Below, piece by piece: positions 53,328 through 62,480 of a stretch of DNA of 64,000 nt. The stretch covers positions 1 through 64,000 of the forward strand of contig NZ_JAUSUG010000016.1 of NCBI RefSeq assembly GCF_030813435.1, read 5' to 3'. The translations under genes were made by a program, and so were the position numbers. Origin of the DNA: Evansella vedderi. Lineage in GTDB: Bacteria > Bacillota > Bacilli > Bacillales > Salisediminibacteriaceae. Under the pieces are notes generated by a model. That model was not told where the DNA came from, made no database searches, and saw only the letters and a list, made by a program, of their open reading frames with translations. Within the stretch, counting starts at the first letter, position 1. Each line of letters opens with the position of its first letter.

Positions 53328-54828
53328 AGCGATCCCTATTATGATTCAAGGTACACATTCCGATGCAGGGAAAAGTGCTATCGTTACAGCATTATGCCGA
53401 ATATTTGCACAGGATGGTTATTTGACAGCACCCTATAAATCACAAAATATGGCTTTGAATTCCTATATTACTATCGATGGGAAGGAAATTGGACGTGCCC
53501 AAGGTGTGCAAGCAGAAGCAGCAGGGGTCGTTGCAACCACGGATATGAATCCCATTTTAATTAAACCAACTGGAAACTATGAGTCTCAAATTGTTGTACA
53601 TGGAAAAGTCTATAAAAACATGAAAGCTGGAGAATACAGGAAAAGCTTTTATGATCAAGGCATTAAGCTGATCGAAGAATCTTTTAAAAGACTTGGAGAT
53701 AAATTTGAACGGATCGTCATTGAGGGGGCAGGTAGCCCTGCAGAAATTAATTTGAATGATCGTGAACTAGTGAATATGCGGGTAGCCCGACTTACGAATT
53801 CCCCTGTTATCTTAGTGGGGGATATAGAAAAAGGGGGAGTATTTGCTAGTTTAGTCGGTACGTTACAGCTTTTGGAAAAAGAGGATCGTCATAGAGTTAT
53901 CGGTGTAATTATTAATAAATTCAGGGGAGATGTATCCTTACTACAACCAGGTTTATCTTGGTTTGAGGAATATACTGGTGTTCCTATACTTGGCGTTGTA
54001 CCCTATATCGATAATCTGATGATTGAAGCAGAAGACTCTGTTGTATTAAGTCAATATACATCGAAGGAGGACACATCAAAGGAAATAGATATTGCCGTTA
54101 TTAGGTATCCTTTCATCTCCAACTTTACTGATATCGATCCCTTTTTTGAAGAACCGGATTGTCATCTTCGCTTTGTGAGAAGTGTGGAAGAACTAGGAAA
54201 TCCAGATATTCTTATTCTACCTGGAAGTAAAAATACGATAGAAGATATGATTTTTTTACATAACAGCGGTTTAGGAAATCGTATTTTAGAGCTATCTCAA
54301 GAAGGACGATTCCTTTTTGGGATCTGTGGGGGATATCAAATGCTGGGAAATCATATCGAGGATAAGATGGGCATGGAATCTTCCATGCAAAGGACAGATG
54401 GATTAGGGCTGATCCCGATGAAAACATCCATGAAAGCAAAAAAAACAACAACATTGTCTGAAGGAGTTGTTACCTATAAGGACAAAGAAATTCCTGTTAC
54501 AGGTTATGAAATTCATATGGGAGAATCTCGTTATGAAAGGGCTTGTGACTCCTTCATTCGAATGAAAGAAAATAAGGATGGATTCATGAGTAAGGATAGT
54601 AATATAATCGGAACGTATTTTCATGGAATTTTTCACAATGACCTATTTAGGGAAGTATTCCTTAATGATGTAAGGGCAAGTAAAGGGTTAGATCCGATTG
54701 TAGAGAGGGCATCTTTTTCCAAAAAGAGAGAGGAAGCTTTTGATCGTTTAGCAGAAGTAGTGAGAGAAAATATTCAACTGGACGAAATTTATAGAAAAAT
54801 GGATGAGTTTCACAAGGTAAAGGGTTAA
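53320..54828 (+). CDS. cbiP: Cobyric acid synthase CbiP/CobQ
   Basis: The 502-residue protein shows IQGTHSDAGKSAIVTALCRI (residues 6-25), YKSQNMALNSYITIDGKEIGRAQ by segments, ILIKPTGNYESQIVVHG, and the glutaminase triad region FGICGGYQMLG (Cys near 335) with YFHGIFHND (His). It amidates side chains b, d, e and g of adenosylcobyrinate diamide. It overlaps cbiA by 8 bp and is followed 18 bp later by cobT. Confidence 0.96.
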   Translation: MSKAIPIMIQGTHSDAGKSAIVTALCRIFAQDGYLTAPYKSQNMALNSYITIDGKEIGRAQGVQAEAAGVVATTDMNPILIKPTGNYESQIVVHGKVYKNMKAGEYRKSFYDQGIKLIEESFKRLGDKFERIVIEGAGSPAEINLNDRELVNMRVARLTNSPVILVGDIEKGGVFASLVGTLQLLEKEDRHRVIGVIINKFRGDVSLLQPGLSWFEEYTGVPILGVVPYIDNLMIEAEDSVVLSQYTSKEDTSKEIDIAVIRYPFISNFTDIDPFFEEPDCHLRFVRSVEELGNPDILILPGSKNTIEDMIFLHNSGLGNRILELSQEGRFLFGICGGYQMLGNHIEDKMGMESSMQRTDGLGLIPMKTSMKAKKTTTLSEGVVTYKDKEIPVTGYEIHMGESRYERACDSFIRMKENKDGFMSKDSNIIGTYFHGIFHNDLFREVFLNDVRASKGLDPIVERASFSKKREEAFDRLAEVVRENIQLDEIYRKMDEFHKVKG

Positions 54829-54846
54829 AAGGAGAGGGAGTTGTAA

Positions 54847-55893
54847 ATGAAGAAGACAATAGAGGCAATCGCACCGGTAGATAAAGGGATAGGAAATGAT
54901 GTTCAGGCCTATTTAAATACATTAACAAAGCCAAAAGGAAGTTTAGGAAGGTTAGAATCATTAGCTGTTCAACTGGGTGAAATCACTTCCCATCACTTCC
55001 CTGTTGTCTCTCCTCCAGGAATTATTGTGTTTGCTGCCGACCATGGTATAGCAGATGAGGGGGTATCGGCCTATCCCAAAGAAGTAACCTCGCAGATGGT
55101 ACATAACTTCCTGCAAGGTGGGGCCGCAATAAACGTTCTTGCAGAACAAATTGGGGCAATGCTTCAAATTGTAGATGTTGGTGTATGTAGCCCTATTGAT
55201 AATGGGAATCTTATTACGAAAAAAATTCGTTACGGAACCGCTAATTTTTTATATGAAGATGCCATGAGCAAAAAGGAAGCTGTTGTTGCGATAGAGGTCG
55301 GAATAGAGGTGGCAACCAAACTGATCCAGGATGGAGCGAAATGTATCCTTCCAGGTGAAATGGGAATTGGGAATACGACTAGCAGCAGTGCTATCCTAGC
55401 CGTTCTTTCGCAAGAGGATATAAGCACGATTGTAGGGTCGGGTACAGGAATATCAGAAGAACAAAGAAAGCATAAAGTAGAGATTATCCAAAGAGCAATA
55501 AAAACCCGAAATCCAGATCAAGAGGATGTACTTGATATTCTAGCAAAAGTAGGAGGTTTAGAGATTGCTGGAATGACCGGAGCTATTTTAGGGGCTGCTA
55601 GTAAAAAAACACCGATTATAATCGATGGTTTTATCAGTACGATTGCAGCTCTAGTGGCGGTGAAGCTATGCAAGGATGTAAAAGATTATTTGATTATTGG
55701 TCATCAGTCAGAGGAAAGGGGACATCAAATCGCTGTAAAGATGTTAGAGTGTAAACCAGTACTTGATTTACAGTTAAGACTTGGCGAAGGGACAGGTGCA
55801 GCCCTTGCCTTTCCTCTTCTTGATGCCTCCGTAAAAATCTTACAAAACATGGCTACCTTCTCATCGGCAGGAGTGACAGAAAAGGAAAAATAA
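54847..55893 (+). CDS. cobT: Nicotinate-nucleotide:dimethylbenzimidazole phosphoribosyltransferase
   Basis: The 348-residue protein has the CobT pattern: LTKPKGSLGRLESLAVQLG (near residues 26-44), FAADHGIADEGVSAYPKEVT (near 64), GEMGIGNTTSSSAILAVL (near 174) and the catalytic Glu late in LRLGEGTGAALAFPLLDA (near 316). It activates the lower ligand to the alpha-riboside phosphate. It is the last gene of the first cobalamin operon; the next riboswitch starts about 70 bp later. Confidence 0.95.
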   Translation: MKKTIEAIAPVDKGIGNDVQAYLNTLTKPKGSLGRLESLAVQLGEITSHHFPVVSPPGIIVFAADHGIADEGVSAYPKEVTSQMVHNFLQGGAAINVLAEQIGAMLQIVDVGVCSPIDNGNLITKKIRYGTANFLYEDAMSKKEAVVAIEVGIEVATKLIQDGAKCILPGEMGIGNTTSSSAILAVLSQEDISTIVGSGTGISEEQRKHKVEIIQRAIKTRNPDQEDVLDILAKVGGLEIAGMTGAILGAASKKTPIIIDGFISTIAALVAVKLCKDVKDYLIIGHQSEERGHQIAVKMLECKPVLDLQLRLGEGTGAALAFPLLDASVKILQNMATFSSAGVTEKEK

Positions 55894-55959
55894 AATTAAT
55901 ATATTTACAAAAGAATAGCTCTACTTTATACTTATCTTCAGAACAAAAAAACGAATATG

Positions 55960-56140
55960 GAACAGCTTGGTTTCTTACATCCGAACAATGTAAGATGAAA
56001 AGGGAAGTTGGTGAAAGTCCAACACGGTCCCGCCACTGTAAACGTTGAGGAATGCTAACACATCTCCACTGTGTATAGAAATGCATGGGAAGGAGTAGCT
56101 AACCGGTGAAGCGTAAGTCAGGAGACCTGCCAAGATTGTT
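55960..56140 (+). ncRNA. Cobalamin riboswitch 2
   Basis: The core AAAGGGAAGTTGGTG, AGTCCAACACGGTCCCGCC, GGGAAGGAGTAGC and the B12 box AGTCAGGAGACCTGCC (56116-56131) match riboswitch 1 closely. It precedes the btuF transport and assembly operon, with a terminator at 56266-56297. Confidence 0.95.
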
Positions 56141-56265
56141 TATTAAGCGCCTTCGAGGAAAAGGATGTTTAACGTGCATGGTAGTTTATGAATAATAGAT
56201 TACTAGTCTGTCGTGCTGTCTAACCATAGATAGTCGATGTATACATAATGTGCATTTATACATTC

Positions 56266-56298
56266 AGCGCTTTTCCTTAGGGATTAGCGTTTTTTTGT
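56266..56298 (+). terminator. Terminator downstream of riboswitch 2
   Basis: AGCGCTTTTCC pairs imperfectly with GGGATTAGCGT, then a T7 run. Positioned to act as the riboswitch expression platform. Confidence 0.7.
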
Positions 56299-56324
56299 TG
56301 GGAAAAATGAGGAGGAGAAGAAAA

Positions 56325-57332
56325 ATGACGAAAAAGATCTTAAAAAATTGGGGACTTGCAAGTATTATTCTACTTTTGATGGTAGTATTTTTAACAGCTT
56401 GTGGTACACCTAACGAGGAAGAACAAGCCAATGCGCAGGAAAATGAAAGTGAATCTGTAGAGGAAGAACAAACGGAGGAAACAGATGATCAGTCAGAAGG
56501 GCAGTTTCCAGTAACGTTTGTTGATGATGCAGGAAAGGAAATTACCATTGAAGAAGAGCCGGAGAGAATTGTTTCCATTCAAGCAAGTATTACTGAAATT
56601 TCTTTTGCCCTTGGTTTAGGGGATAAAATGGTAGGGGTATCTGATTTTTGTAATTTTCCTGAGGAAGCATTATCCGTTGAAAATGTTGGTGGACAAGATA
56701 TGAATGTGGAGCTTATTTTAAGCCTTCTTCCGGATATTGTCTTTGTTACAGATTATCATCATAATAATCATGGGGAAATTTTATCTGAATTTGAAGAGGT
56801 TGGGATGAAGGTAGTTGTCATTGGAAGTAAATCCAACTTCGAGGAAGTATATGACTCTATTGCATTAATAGGGACAGCAACAGGGGCTTCTAGTGAAGCA
56901 GAAGAAATTATTTCTGACATGAAGGAACGCCATGAAATCGTGAAGGAAAAGGCAGAAGCAGTTACGGATAAAAAGAGTGTATGGGTAGAAGTTTCTCCAG
57001 CACCAGATATTTTTACAACTGGACAAGGGACATTTATGCACGAAATGCTAGAATCTATCCAAGCAGTTAATGCGGCAGAAGATCATGAAGGATGGGTAAT
57101 GCTGACAGAAGAAGAAATTGTTCAACTGCAACCGGATGTCATTATCACCACTTACCATTCCGAAGATCTTCAAGGAGAAGTTTCCTCCCGCGATGGGTGG
57201 ACAGAAGTACCAGCTGTAATAAATGAACAAATTTTTGATGTAGAAAGTGATACAGTGGTTCGACCTGGTCCACGTTTAATTGAAGGAGTGGAAACTCTTG
57301 CAAAACTCATCTACCCGGAAATTTTCCAGTAA
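56325..57332 (+). CDS. btuF: Corrinoid ABC transporter substrate-binding lipoprotein BtuF
   Basis: The start at ATG 56325 follows GAGGAGGAG and gives 335 residues with a lipoprotein signal ending LTACG, then a Glu-rich linker. The mature protein has the class III binding-protein fold typical of BtuF/FhuD: ERIVSIQASITEISFALGLGDKMVGVSDFC by segments, and LSLLPDIVFVTDYHH. It captures cobalamin or cobinamide outside the cell. First gene behind riboswitch 2 and overlapping btuC by 35 bp, so its corrinoid specificity is well supported by context. Confidence 0.9.
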   Translation: MTKKILKNWGLASIILLLMVVFLTACGTPNEEEQANAQENESESVEEEQTEETDDQSEGQFPVTFVDDAGKEITIEEEPERIVSIQASITEISFALGLGDKMVGVSDFCNFPEEALSVENVGGQDMNVELILSLLPDIVFVTDYHHNNHGEILSEFEEVGMKVVVIGSKSNFEEVYDSIALIGTATGASSEAEEIISDMKERHEIVKEKAEAVTDKKSVWVEVSPAPDIFTTGQGTFMHEMLESIQAVNAAEDHEGWVMLTEEEIVQLQPDVIITTYHSEDLQGEVSSRDGWTEVPAVINEQIFDVESDTVVRPGPRLIEGVETLAKLIYPEIFQ

Positions 57333-58365
57333 AAAGTTTGTTTGGCTTTATGTATTGTGTGGAGGGTTTGTACTAGGTACAGCCCTCCTCGGTTTATTAG
57401 TAAGTAGTGTGAGTGTTCCTATTCCTACTATTTTTCATATTATCTTTGAAAATACTATTAATATGGGCTGGCTTGAAGATATTCCTCCCAATGTAGAGTC
57501 GATTATTTGGAACATTCGCATCCCAAGAGTATTACTTGCTTTTTTTGTTGGGGCTTCCTTAGCATTAGCAGGTGCCGCCTTCCAAGGTTTATTACGCAAT
57601 CCCCTTGCAGATCCATATACAATAGGGGTTTCCTCTGGTGCTGCATTAGGAGCGGTTATCGTTTTATTTTTTCAAATAAATATTGCAGTATTAGGGGGTT
57701 ATACCCTTCCTATCATTGCCATTATCGGTGGTTTTGTGGCCTTACTCGTTGTGTTTGGACTTGTAAGATTAAGCAGTAGAAGTTTAGCAATTGAAACGAT
57801 CATCTTAGCAGGTATCATTGTCAGTGCATTTATAGGTTCCATTATCTCCTTGATCATTGCATTAGGTGATCGAGATTCCATGGTACAAATTATTTATTGG
57901 CTTTATGGTAGTGTTCGCATGAGAGGTTGGAGCCATGTTCAATTAATTATTCCCTTTATGGTAACAGGGACATTTATTCTTTTGATGCATTTTCGTGAAC
58001 TAAATGCCCTTGCATTAGGGGAAGAGGCAGCGGAACATATTGGTGTCAACGTGAATCGTGGAAAAGTATGGATCCTAATAGGAGCATCATTATTAACAGG
58101 TTCTGCCGTTGCTGTTTCAGGGTCGATCGGTTTTGTAGGGCTCGTTATTCCCCACCTTGTCCGTCTTGTTACAGGTCCTAATCATCGACATGTTCTTCCT
58201 TTGTCTATGTTAACAGGTGGAGCTTTTCTTATTCTAGCTGATTTAGTGGCAAGAACGATTATTGCTCCAAAAGAATTACCAATCGGTGTCATTACAGCAT
58301 TAATCGGTGCGCCAGTGTTTGCCATTCTCTTAATTAGAGAGCGAATTGGAAAGGGGGCGAAATAA
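57298..58365 (+). CDS. btuC: Corrinoid ABC transporter permease BtuC
   Basis: The preferred start is TTG 57298, ten bases after AAGGAG and inside the end of btuF; it gives 355 residues with about ten membrane segments. Conserved FecCD motifs are IRIPRVLLAFFVGASLALAGAAFQGLLRNPLADP by segments, GVSSGAALGA, and the ATPase-contact region GSIGFVGLVIPHLVRLVTG (near 270). It forms the membrane channel with BtuD. Confidence 0.92.
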   Translation: MQNSSTRKFSSKKFVWLYVLCGGFVLGTALLGLLVSSVSVPIPTIFHIIFENTINMGWLEDIPPNVESIIWNIRIPRVLLAFFVGASLALAGAAFQGLLRNPLADPYTIGVSSGAALGAVIVLFFQINIAVLGGYTLPIIAIIGGFVALLVVFGLVRLSSRSLAIETIILAGIIVSAFIGSIISLIIALGDRDSMVQIIYWLYGSVRMRGWSHVQLIIPFMVTGTFILLMHFRELNALALGEEAAEHIGVNVNRGKVWILIGASLLTGSAVAVSGSIGFVGLVIPHLVRLVTGPNHRHVLPLSMLTGGAFLILADLVARTIIAPKELPIGVITALIGAPVFAILLIRERIGKGAK

Positions 58366-58368
58366 ACG

Positions 58369-59850
58369 ATGCTTTCTTTAAAAAATGTGGTAGGTGGATA
58401 TTCAAATACGCCTATCATTAAAGGGATTGATTTAGCCATTGAAAAAGGGGAATTCTTTGCTTTGTTAGGTCCAAATGGAAGTGGGAAAACGACTCTCTTT
58501 AAATTAATCACTGGACAACTTCCTTTACAAAAGGGAGAGGTTAGTCTTTCGGGACAATCACTACCTTCTTTTACAAAGCTAGAAAAAGCAAAGAAGATTG
58601 CGGTCCTTTCTCAGGAAGCACATGTGTCTTTTGATTATACAGTGGAAGAAATTATTAGCCTCGGTCGTTACCCACATCAAAAGGGTTTTTTAAAAAAGCT
58701 TTCGAAAGAAGATTGGAACGTTATTGAAAATGTGATGGAGATAACAAAAACAAAACAATTTCAAAAAACACAATTTCGGATGATAAGCGGGGGAGAAAAG
58801 CAGCGTGTTTTATTAGCGAAAGCACTTGCGCAAGAACCTGAGATGCTGCTCTTAGATGAGCCAACGAATCATTTAGATATAAAACATACTTTCCAAATGA
58901 TCGATTTATTAAAAAAGTGGCAGCAAACAAAAGGCTTAACGATTTTTGCAATTTTACATGATTTAAATGTAGCATCCCTATATGCAGACCGGGTTGGACT
59001 CTTGCATCATGGAAAATTTCTAGAGGTAGGGGATATAAATACCCTAAGAAAAGAAGATCAATTGGAGAAGGTGTATGAAGTACAAGTAAAAACGCAATCA
59101 CATCCAACGATCCCTAAGCCACAACTATTAATGACACCCAATTATGTACAGACAAATGAGTGGAGAAATTTTTCCGAATCTTTTTCAATAGAACAAAACG
59201 AAAAGTACATTCATCTGCAATTCAATCAACCGTTACGTACCATTTCCAATGGGGTTATTGGGGAAGGGATACAATGGATCCAACACTTCTGTAATTTTCA
59301 TGTGGAAAAGCATTACCATTGTTCTGAACCGGATAAAGACATTCGAAATTGGATGGAAGAGTATAACATCCCCCATCATCAAGCCGTTGGGATGATGACG
59401 GCCGTCAAGTTAGAAGATATGGTTGTTTGTACGAAACGAATGGAGGATATTTCTATTATGGCAGTTGTTACAGCCGGTATAGGAAATGCCGTAGATATAT
59501 CTTCTAAGGAAGAGGCAAGGCAAGATGTGAAGATAGGAACAATTAATACAATGGTGTTTATCGATGCTCATTTTAGTGACGGTGCACTTGTAAATGGAAT
59601 AATGTCAGCAACAGAAGGGAAAGTAAAGGCCCTTCAAGACCTTCAAATAAAAGATCCCCTTTCCAACACGTTAGCTTCTGGGACATCCACGGACAGTTTG
59701 CTCCTTGCAGTTACACAGCAAGGGGAAAGTACACCCTATGCAGGCTCAGGAACGCTAGTTGGTAAAGGGATTGGAGAAGTTGTTTATGAAGCAACGGCAA
59801 AAGCTGTAAAAAAATATTGGAAAAGAGTAAAAGTAAATGATATTTCATAA
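58369..59850 (+). CDS. Fusion of corrinoid ABC ATPase (BtuD) and adenosylcobinamide amidohydrolase (CbiZ)
   Basis: Residues about 1-255 form an ABC ATPase with Walker A GPNGSGKTT (34-42), signature MISGGEKQRVLLA (near 134) and Walker B LLLDEPTNHLD. Residues about 265-493 are a CbiZ domain (GVIGEGIQWIQHFCNFHV, MTAVKLEDMVV, VTAGIGNAVDIS, GTSTDSLLLAVTQQG), which removes the nucleotide loop or aminopropanol so that imported incomplete corrinoids can be rebuilt. The gene thus links uptake and remodelling in one chain. It overlaps cbiB by 14 bp. Confidence 0.92.
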   Translation: MLSLKNVVGGYSNTPIIKGIDLAIEKGEFFALLGPNGSGKTTLFKLITGQLPLQKGEVSLSGQSLPSFTKLEKAKKIAVLSQEAHVSFDYTVEEIISLGRYPHQKGFLKKLSKEDWNVIENVMEITKTKQFQKTQFRMISGGEKQRVLLAKALAQEPEMLLLDEPTNHLDIKHTFQMIDLLKKWQQTKGLTIFAILHDLNVASLYADRVGLLHHGKFLEVGDINTLRKEDQLEKVYEVQVKTQSHPTIPKPQLLMTPNYVQTNEWRNFSESFSIEQNEKYIHLQFNQPLRTISNGVIGEGIQWIQHFCNFHVEKHYHCSEPDKDIRNWMEEYNIPHHQAVGMMTAVKLEDMVVCTKRMEDISIMAVVTAGIGNAVDISSKEEARQDVKIGTINTMVFIDAHFSDGALVNGIMSATEGKVKALQDLQIKDPLSNTLASGTSTDSLLLAVTQQGESTPYAGSGTLVGKGIGEVVYEATAKAVKKYWKRVKVNDIS

Positions 59851-60829
59851 GCTGTTCTTGTTTAGTGAATTAAGTCTATTAGGCTTCCTTATTATCGTTA
59901 TTATTGCTGCTGTTGTAATAGATCTCATTATTGGTGACCCCCGTTGGTTTCCCCATCCAGTCATTCAGATAGGAAAACTAATCTCTGTCTTAGAAAAGAG
60001 ATGGAACCAAGGTGAAGGGCGTAAAATAAAAGGATTTTTCCTTACGTGTACGGTCCTTAGCCTCGTTTTTTGCATTACTTTAGCTGTAATTTATCTCGCC
60101 TATGACATTCACCTTATCCTTGGAATAGTTATAGAAATATATATCATTTCTACGACTATTGCCATAAAAGGATTACGCTCTGCTGCGATGGATGTATGGC
60201 TGCCCTTAACGCAAGGAAATTTGGAGGAGGCAAGGGAGAGATTAAGTAGGATTGTTGGACGGGATACAGAACATTTACAAGAAAGCGAGATTGTGAGAGG
60301 TACCGTAGAAACAGTGGCTGAAAATACTGTAGATGGAATTACTGCACCCCTATTTTGGGCAGTTATTGGTGGTGCTCCTCTGGCAATGGTTTACCGAGCT
60401 ATCAATACCCTGGATTCCATGGTAGGTTATAAAAATGAAAAATTTGAAAAGTTTGGCTATGCGTCTGCCAAGCTAGATGACATCGTCAACTGGTTACCAG
60501 CACGGTTAACAGCATGGACGATGCTCTTCACCTCTATTTTTATAAAAGGGTCTAATAGAAAGGATGCCATACATATAACATGGAGAGACGCAAAGAAGCA
60601 CCCGAGTCCAAATAGCGGCTGGCCAGAAGCGATGGTTGCTGGATTGATGGCTATTCAGCTAGGTGGTGTCAATTATTACAATGGCCAAAAGTCTGAACGG
60701 GCAACAATGGGGGAACCGATGAAAGTCCGGACGGTTTCCCATATTAAACAAGCAATCCTGTATATGCATGGAGGCTGGATTGGCTTTATTTTACTACTAA
60801 TTATTACTGTCTTTTTCATTGGTAAATAG
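59837..60829 (+). CDS. cbiB: Adenosylcobinamide-phosphate synthase CbiB
   Basis: The 330-residue integral membrane protein has the CbiB hallmarks DLIIGDPRWFPHPVIQIGKLI near the N-terminus, SEIVRGTVETVAENTVDGITAPLFWAVIGGAPLA by segments (near 155-185), FGYASAKLDDIVNWLPARLTA and HPSPNSGWPEAMVAGLM. It joins aminopropanol (phosphate) to adenosylcobyrate. It sits between the salvage fusion and cobD, its substrate provider. Confidence 0.94.
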   Translation: MIFHKLFLFSELSLLGFLIIVIIAAVVIDLIIGDPRWFPHPVIQIGKLISVLEKRWNQGEGRKIKGFFLTCTVLSLVFCITLAVIYLAYDIHLILGIVIEIYIISTTIAIKGLRSAAMDVWLPLTQGNLEEARERLSRIVGRDTEHLQESEIVRGTVETVAENTVDGITAPLFWAVIGGAPLAMVYRAINTLDSMVGYKNEKFEKFGYASAKLDDIVNWLPARLTAWTMLFTSIFIKGSNRKDAIHITWRDAKKHPSPNSGWPEAMVAGLMAIQLGGVNYYNGQKSERATMGEPMKVRTVSHIKQAILYMHGGWIGFILLLIITVFFIGK

Positions 60830-60846
60830 TAATGGAGGTGTAAGGA

Positions 60847-61932
60847 ATGCAGTGGCCGATTCATGGTGGACAACCAGAAACAATGAAGCAATTATTTCAT
60901 ATGGAAAGGGAGAAAGAAATCCTGGATTTTAGTGCCAACTTAAATCCATTGGGTCCTCCTCCTTGGTTAAAGGATGAAATTTACCAATCATTTGATCATA
61001 TTACCAAGTATCCTGATCCAAACTATCCTAACTCCCACGGAGCATTAGCCGCATATGAAAGGCTCACAACGGATGAGGTGCTCCTTACGAATGGGGGCGC
61101 CGAAGCCATTTTTTTAGTTGCTAAATTATTTGAAGGTGGCAAAGCGTTTATCGTACAGCCTACATTTGTGGAATATGAACGAGCTTGCGAGCATTATCAT
61201 ATTCATACGGAAGACGTGTTTTTAGAGAAAAGCAATGAATTCCAGTTACCCCTAGAGCTTATTTTAGATAACATGAGTGGGGTTGACGTCATTTTTCTTT
61301 GTCGACCCAATAATCCCACTGGTACCGTTGTTGACGAAAAAAGTTTACATAGAATACTAGAAAAAGGACTCGAAACGAATACCCATCTTGTTGTGGATGA
61401 AGCCTTTGTAGATTTTCTTCCTTCCCCTACATTTTCTTTGTCTCGATGGCTTTCATCCTATCCTAATTTAATTTTATTACGTTCGTTAACGAAAATGTTT
61501 ACCATCCCAGGCCTAAGAATCGGTTACGTTTTGGCGAAGGATTCTATCATTGGAAAAATGAAGGCATGGCAACTTCCATGGAGTATTAATGCATTTGCTG
61601 ATAAGGTAGTTCCTAAGTTACTGGAGGATCATTCGTTTGTGAAAAGAACACATGAATGGTTAGAAGTGGAATCGGCTTACCTTCTAAAAAAACTTACGGA
61701 TTTAGATTATTATGTGTCCAATTCCAAGGTGAACTTTTATCTCCTCCAAGATCGTAAAAGACCTGAAGATACAAAGGAGTTGTTTCCATACTTATTTAAG
61801 GGTGGGATTTTAACGCGGCATACACATAATTTTAAGGGCCTAAACGGTAATTATTTACGTATTGCCATTCGTTCCACATATGAAAATAAACAATTAATAG
61901 ACAAACTTCAAGAATGGAGAAATAGACGATGA
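60847..61932 (+). CDS. cobD: Threonine-phosphate decarboxylase CobD
   Basis: The 361-residue PLP enzyme belongs to the class I/II aminotransferase fold: HGGQPETMKQLF and LDFSANLNPLGPP at the start, LTNGGAEAIFLVA (near 79), CRPNNPTGTVV (near 155), and the Schiff-base lysine in SLTKMFTIPGLRIGY (near 217). It makes aminopropanol phosphate for the corrinoid loop from threonine phosphate. Histidinol-phosphate aminotransferase is a related fold, but the context decides for CobD. GGAGGTG precedes ATG; its TGA overlaps the next ATG. Confidence 0.92.
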   Translation: MQWPIHGGQPETMKQLFHMEREKEILDFSANLNPLGPPPWLKDEIYQSFDHITKYPDPNYPNSHGALAAYERLTTDEVLLTNGGAEAIFLVAKLFEGGKAFIVQPTFVEYERACEHYHIHTEDVFLEKSNEFQLPLELILDNMSGVDVIFLCRPNNPTGTVVDEKSLHRILEKGLETNTHLVVDEAFVDFLPSPTFSLSRWLSSYPNLILLRSLTKMFTIPGLRIGYVLAKDSIIGKMKAWQLPWSINAFADKVVPKLLEDHSFVKRTHEWLEVESAYLLKKLTDLDYYVSNSKVNFYLLQDRKRPEDTKELFPYLFKGGILTRHTHNFKGLNGNYLRIAIRSTYENKQLIDKLQEWRNRR

Positions 61933-62480
61933 TTGTCTTTGTTTCAGGTGGGGCCCGTTCAGGAAAAAGTAGCTTTGCGGAAAAGCTGGCAATAGAATCG
62001 TATCGTAATATAAAGGAAAAGTCAGTGGAAAGGAGTTTATACTACGTTGCCACTGCGAATCGCCTTGACCAAGAAATGGAAAAACGGATTAATCTTCACC
62101 AGGAACGTAGAAGAGGGGATTGGATAACGGTAGAAGAGCCGTATGACATTTTATCTTTTTTATTGGAGACTAAAAAAGGAGATGTCGTTTTATTTGATTG
62201 TTTAACGATATGGTTGAGCAATAGAATGTTTGATTTCAATCATGATGTTGACCAATTAATCGTAACGATTCAAACTTGGCTCAAGGTAGCCGTGGAAAAA
62301 GAGATTGTTTTTATTATCGTATCCAATGATCTAAATGAAGGGATTCCCCTTCCTTTTCAAACTGTCCATAACTATATTTATAATCTAGAGAAATTACACC
62401 GAGAGATCATCCCTTATTCAGATCAAGTGATACAAATGATTGCTGGTCTTCCCACGTATTGGAAGGGGGAAGGAAAATGA
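61929..62480 (+). CDS. cobU: Adenosylcobinamide kinase/adenosylcobinamide-phosphate guanylyltransferase CobU
   Basis: The 183-residue protein starts IVFVSGGARSGKSSFAEKLA (P-loop residues 6-13), then YYVATANRLDQEMEKRINLHQERR and LFDCLTIWLSNRM, all typical of CobU. It phosphorylates adenosylcobinamide and transfers GMP. It overlaps cobD by 4 bp and is followed by cobS overlapping by 4 bp. A diverged second copy begins at 63780. Confidence 0.94.
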   Translation: MIVFVSGGARSGKSSFAEKLAIESYRNIKEKSVERSLYYVATANRLDQEMEKRINLHQERRRGDWITVEEPYDILSFLLETKKGDVVLFDCLTIWLSNRMFDFNHDVDQLIVTIQTWLKVAVEKEIVFIIVSNDLNEGIPLPFQTVHNYIYNLEKLHREIIPYSDQVIQMIAGLPTYWKGEGK

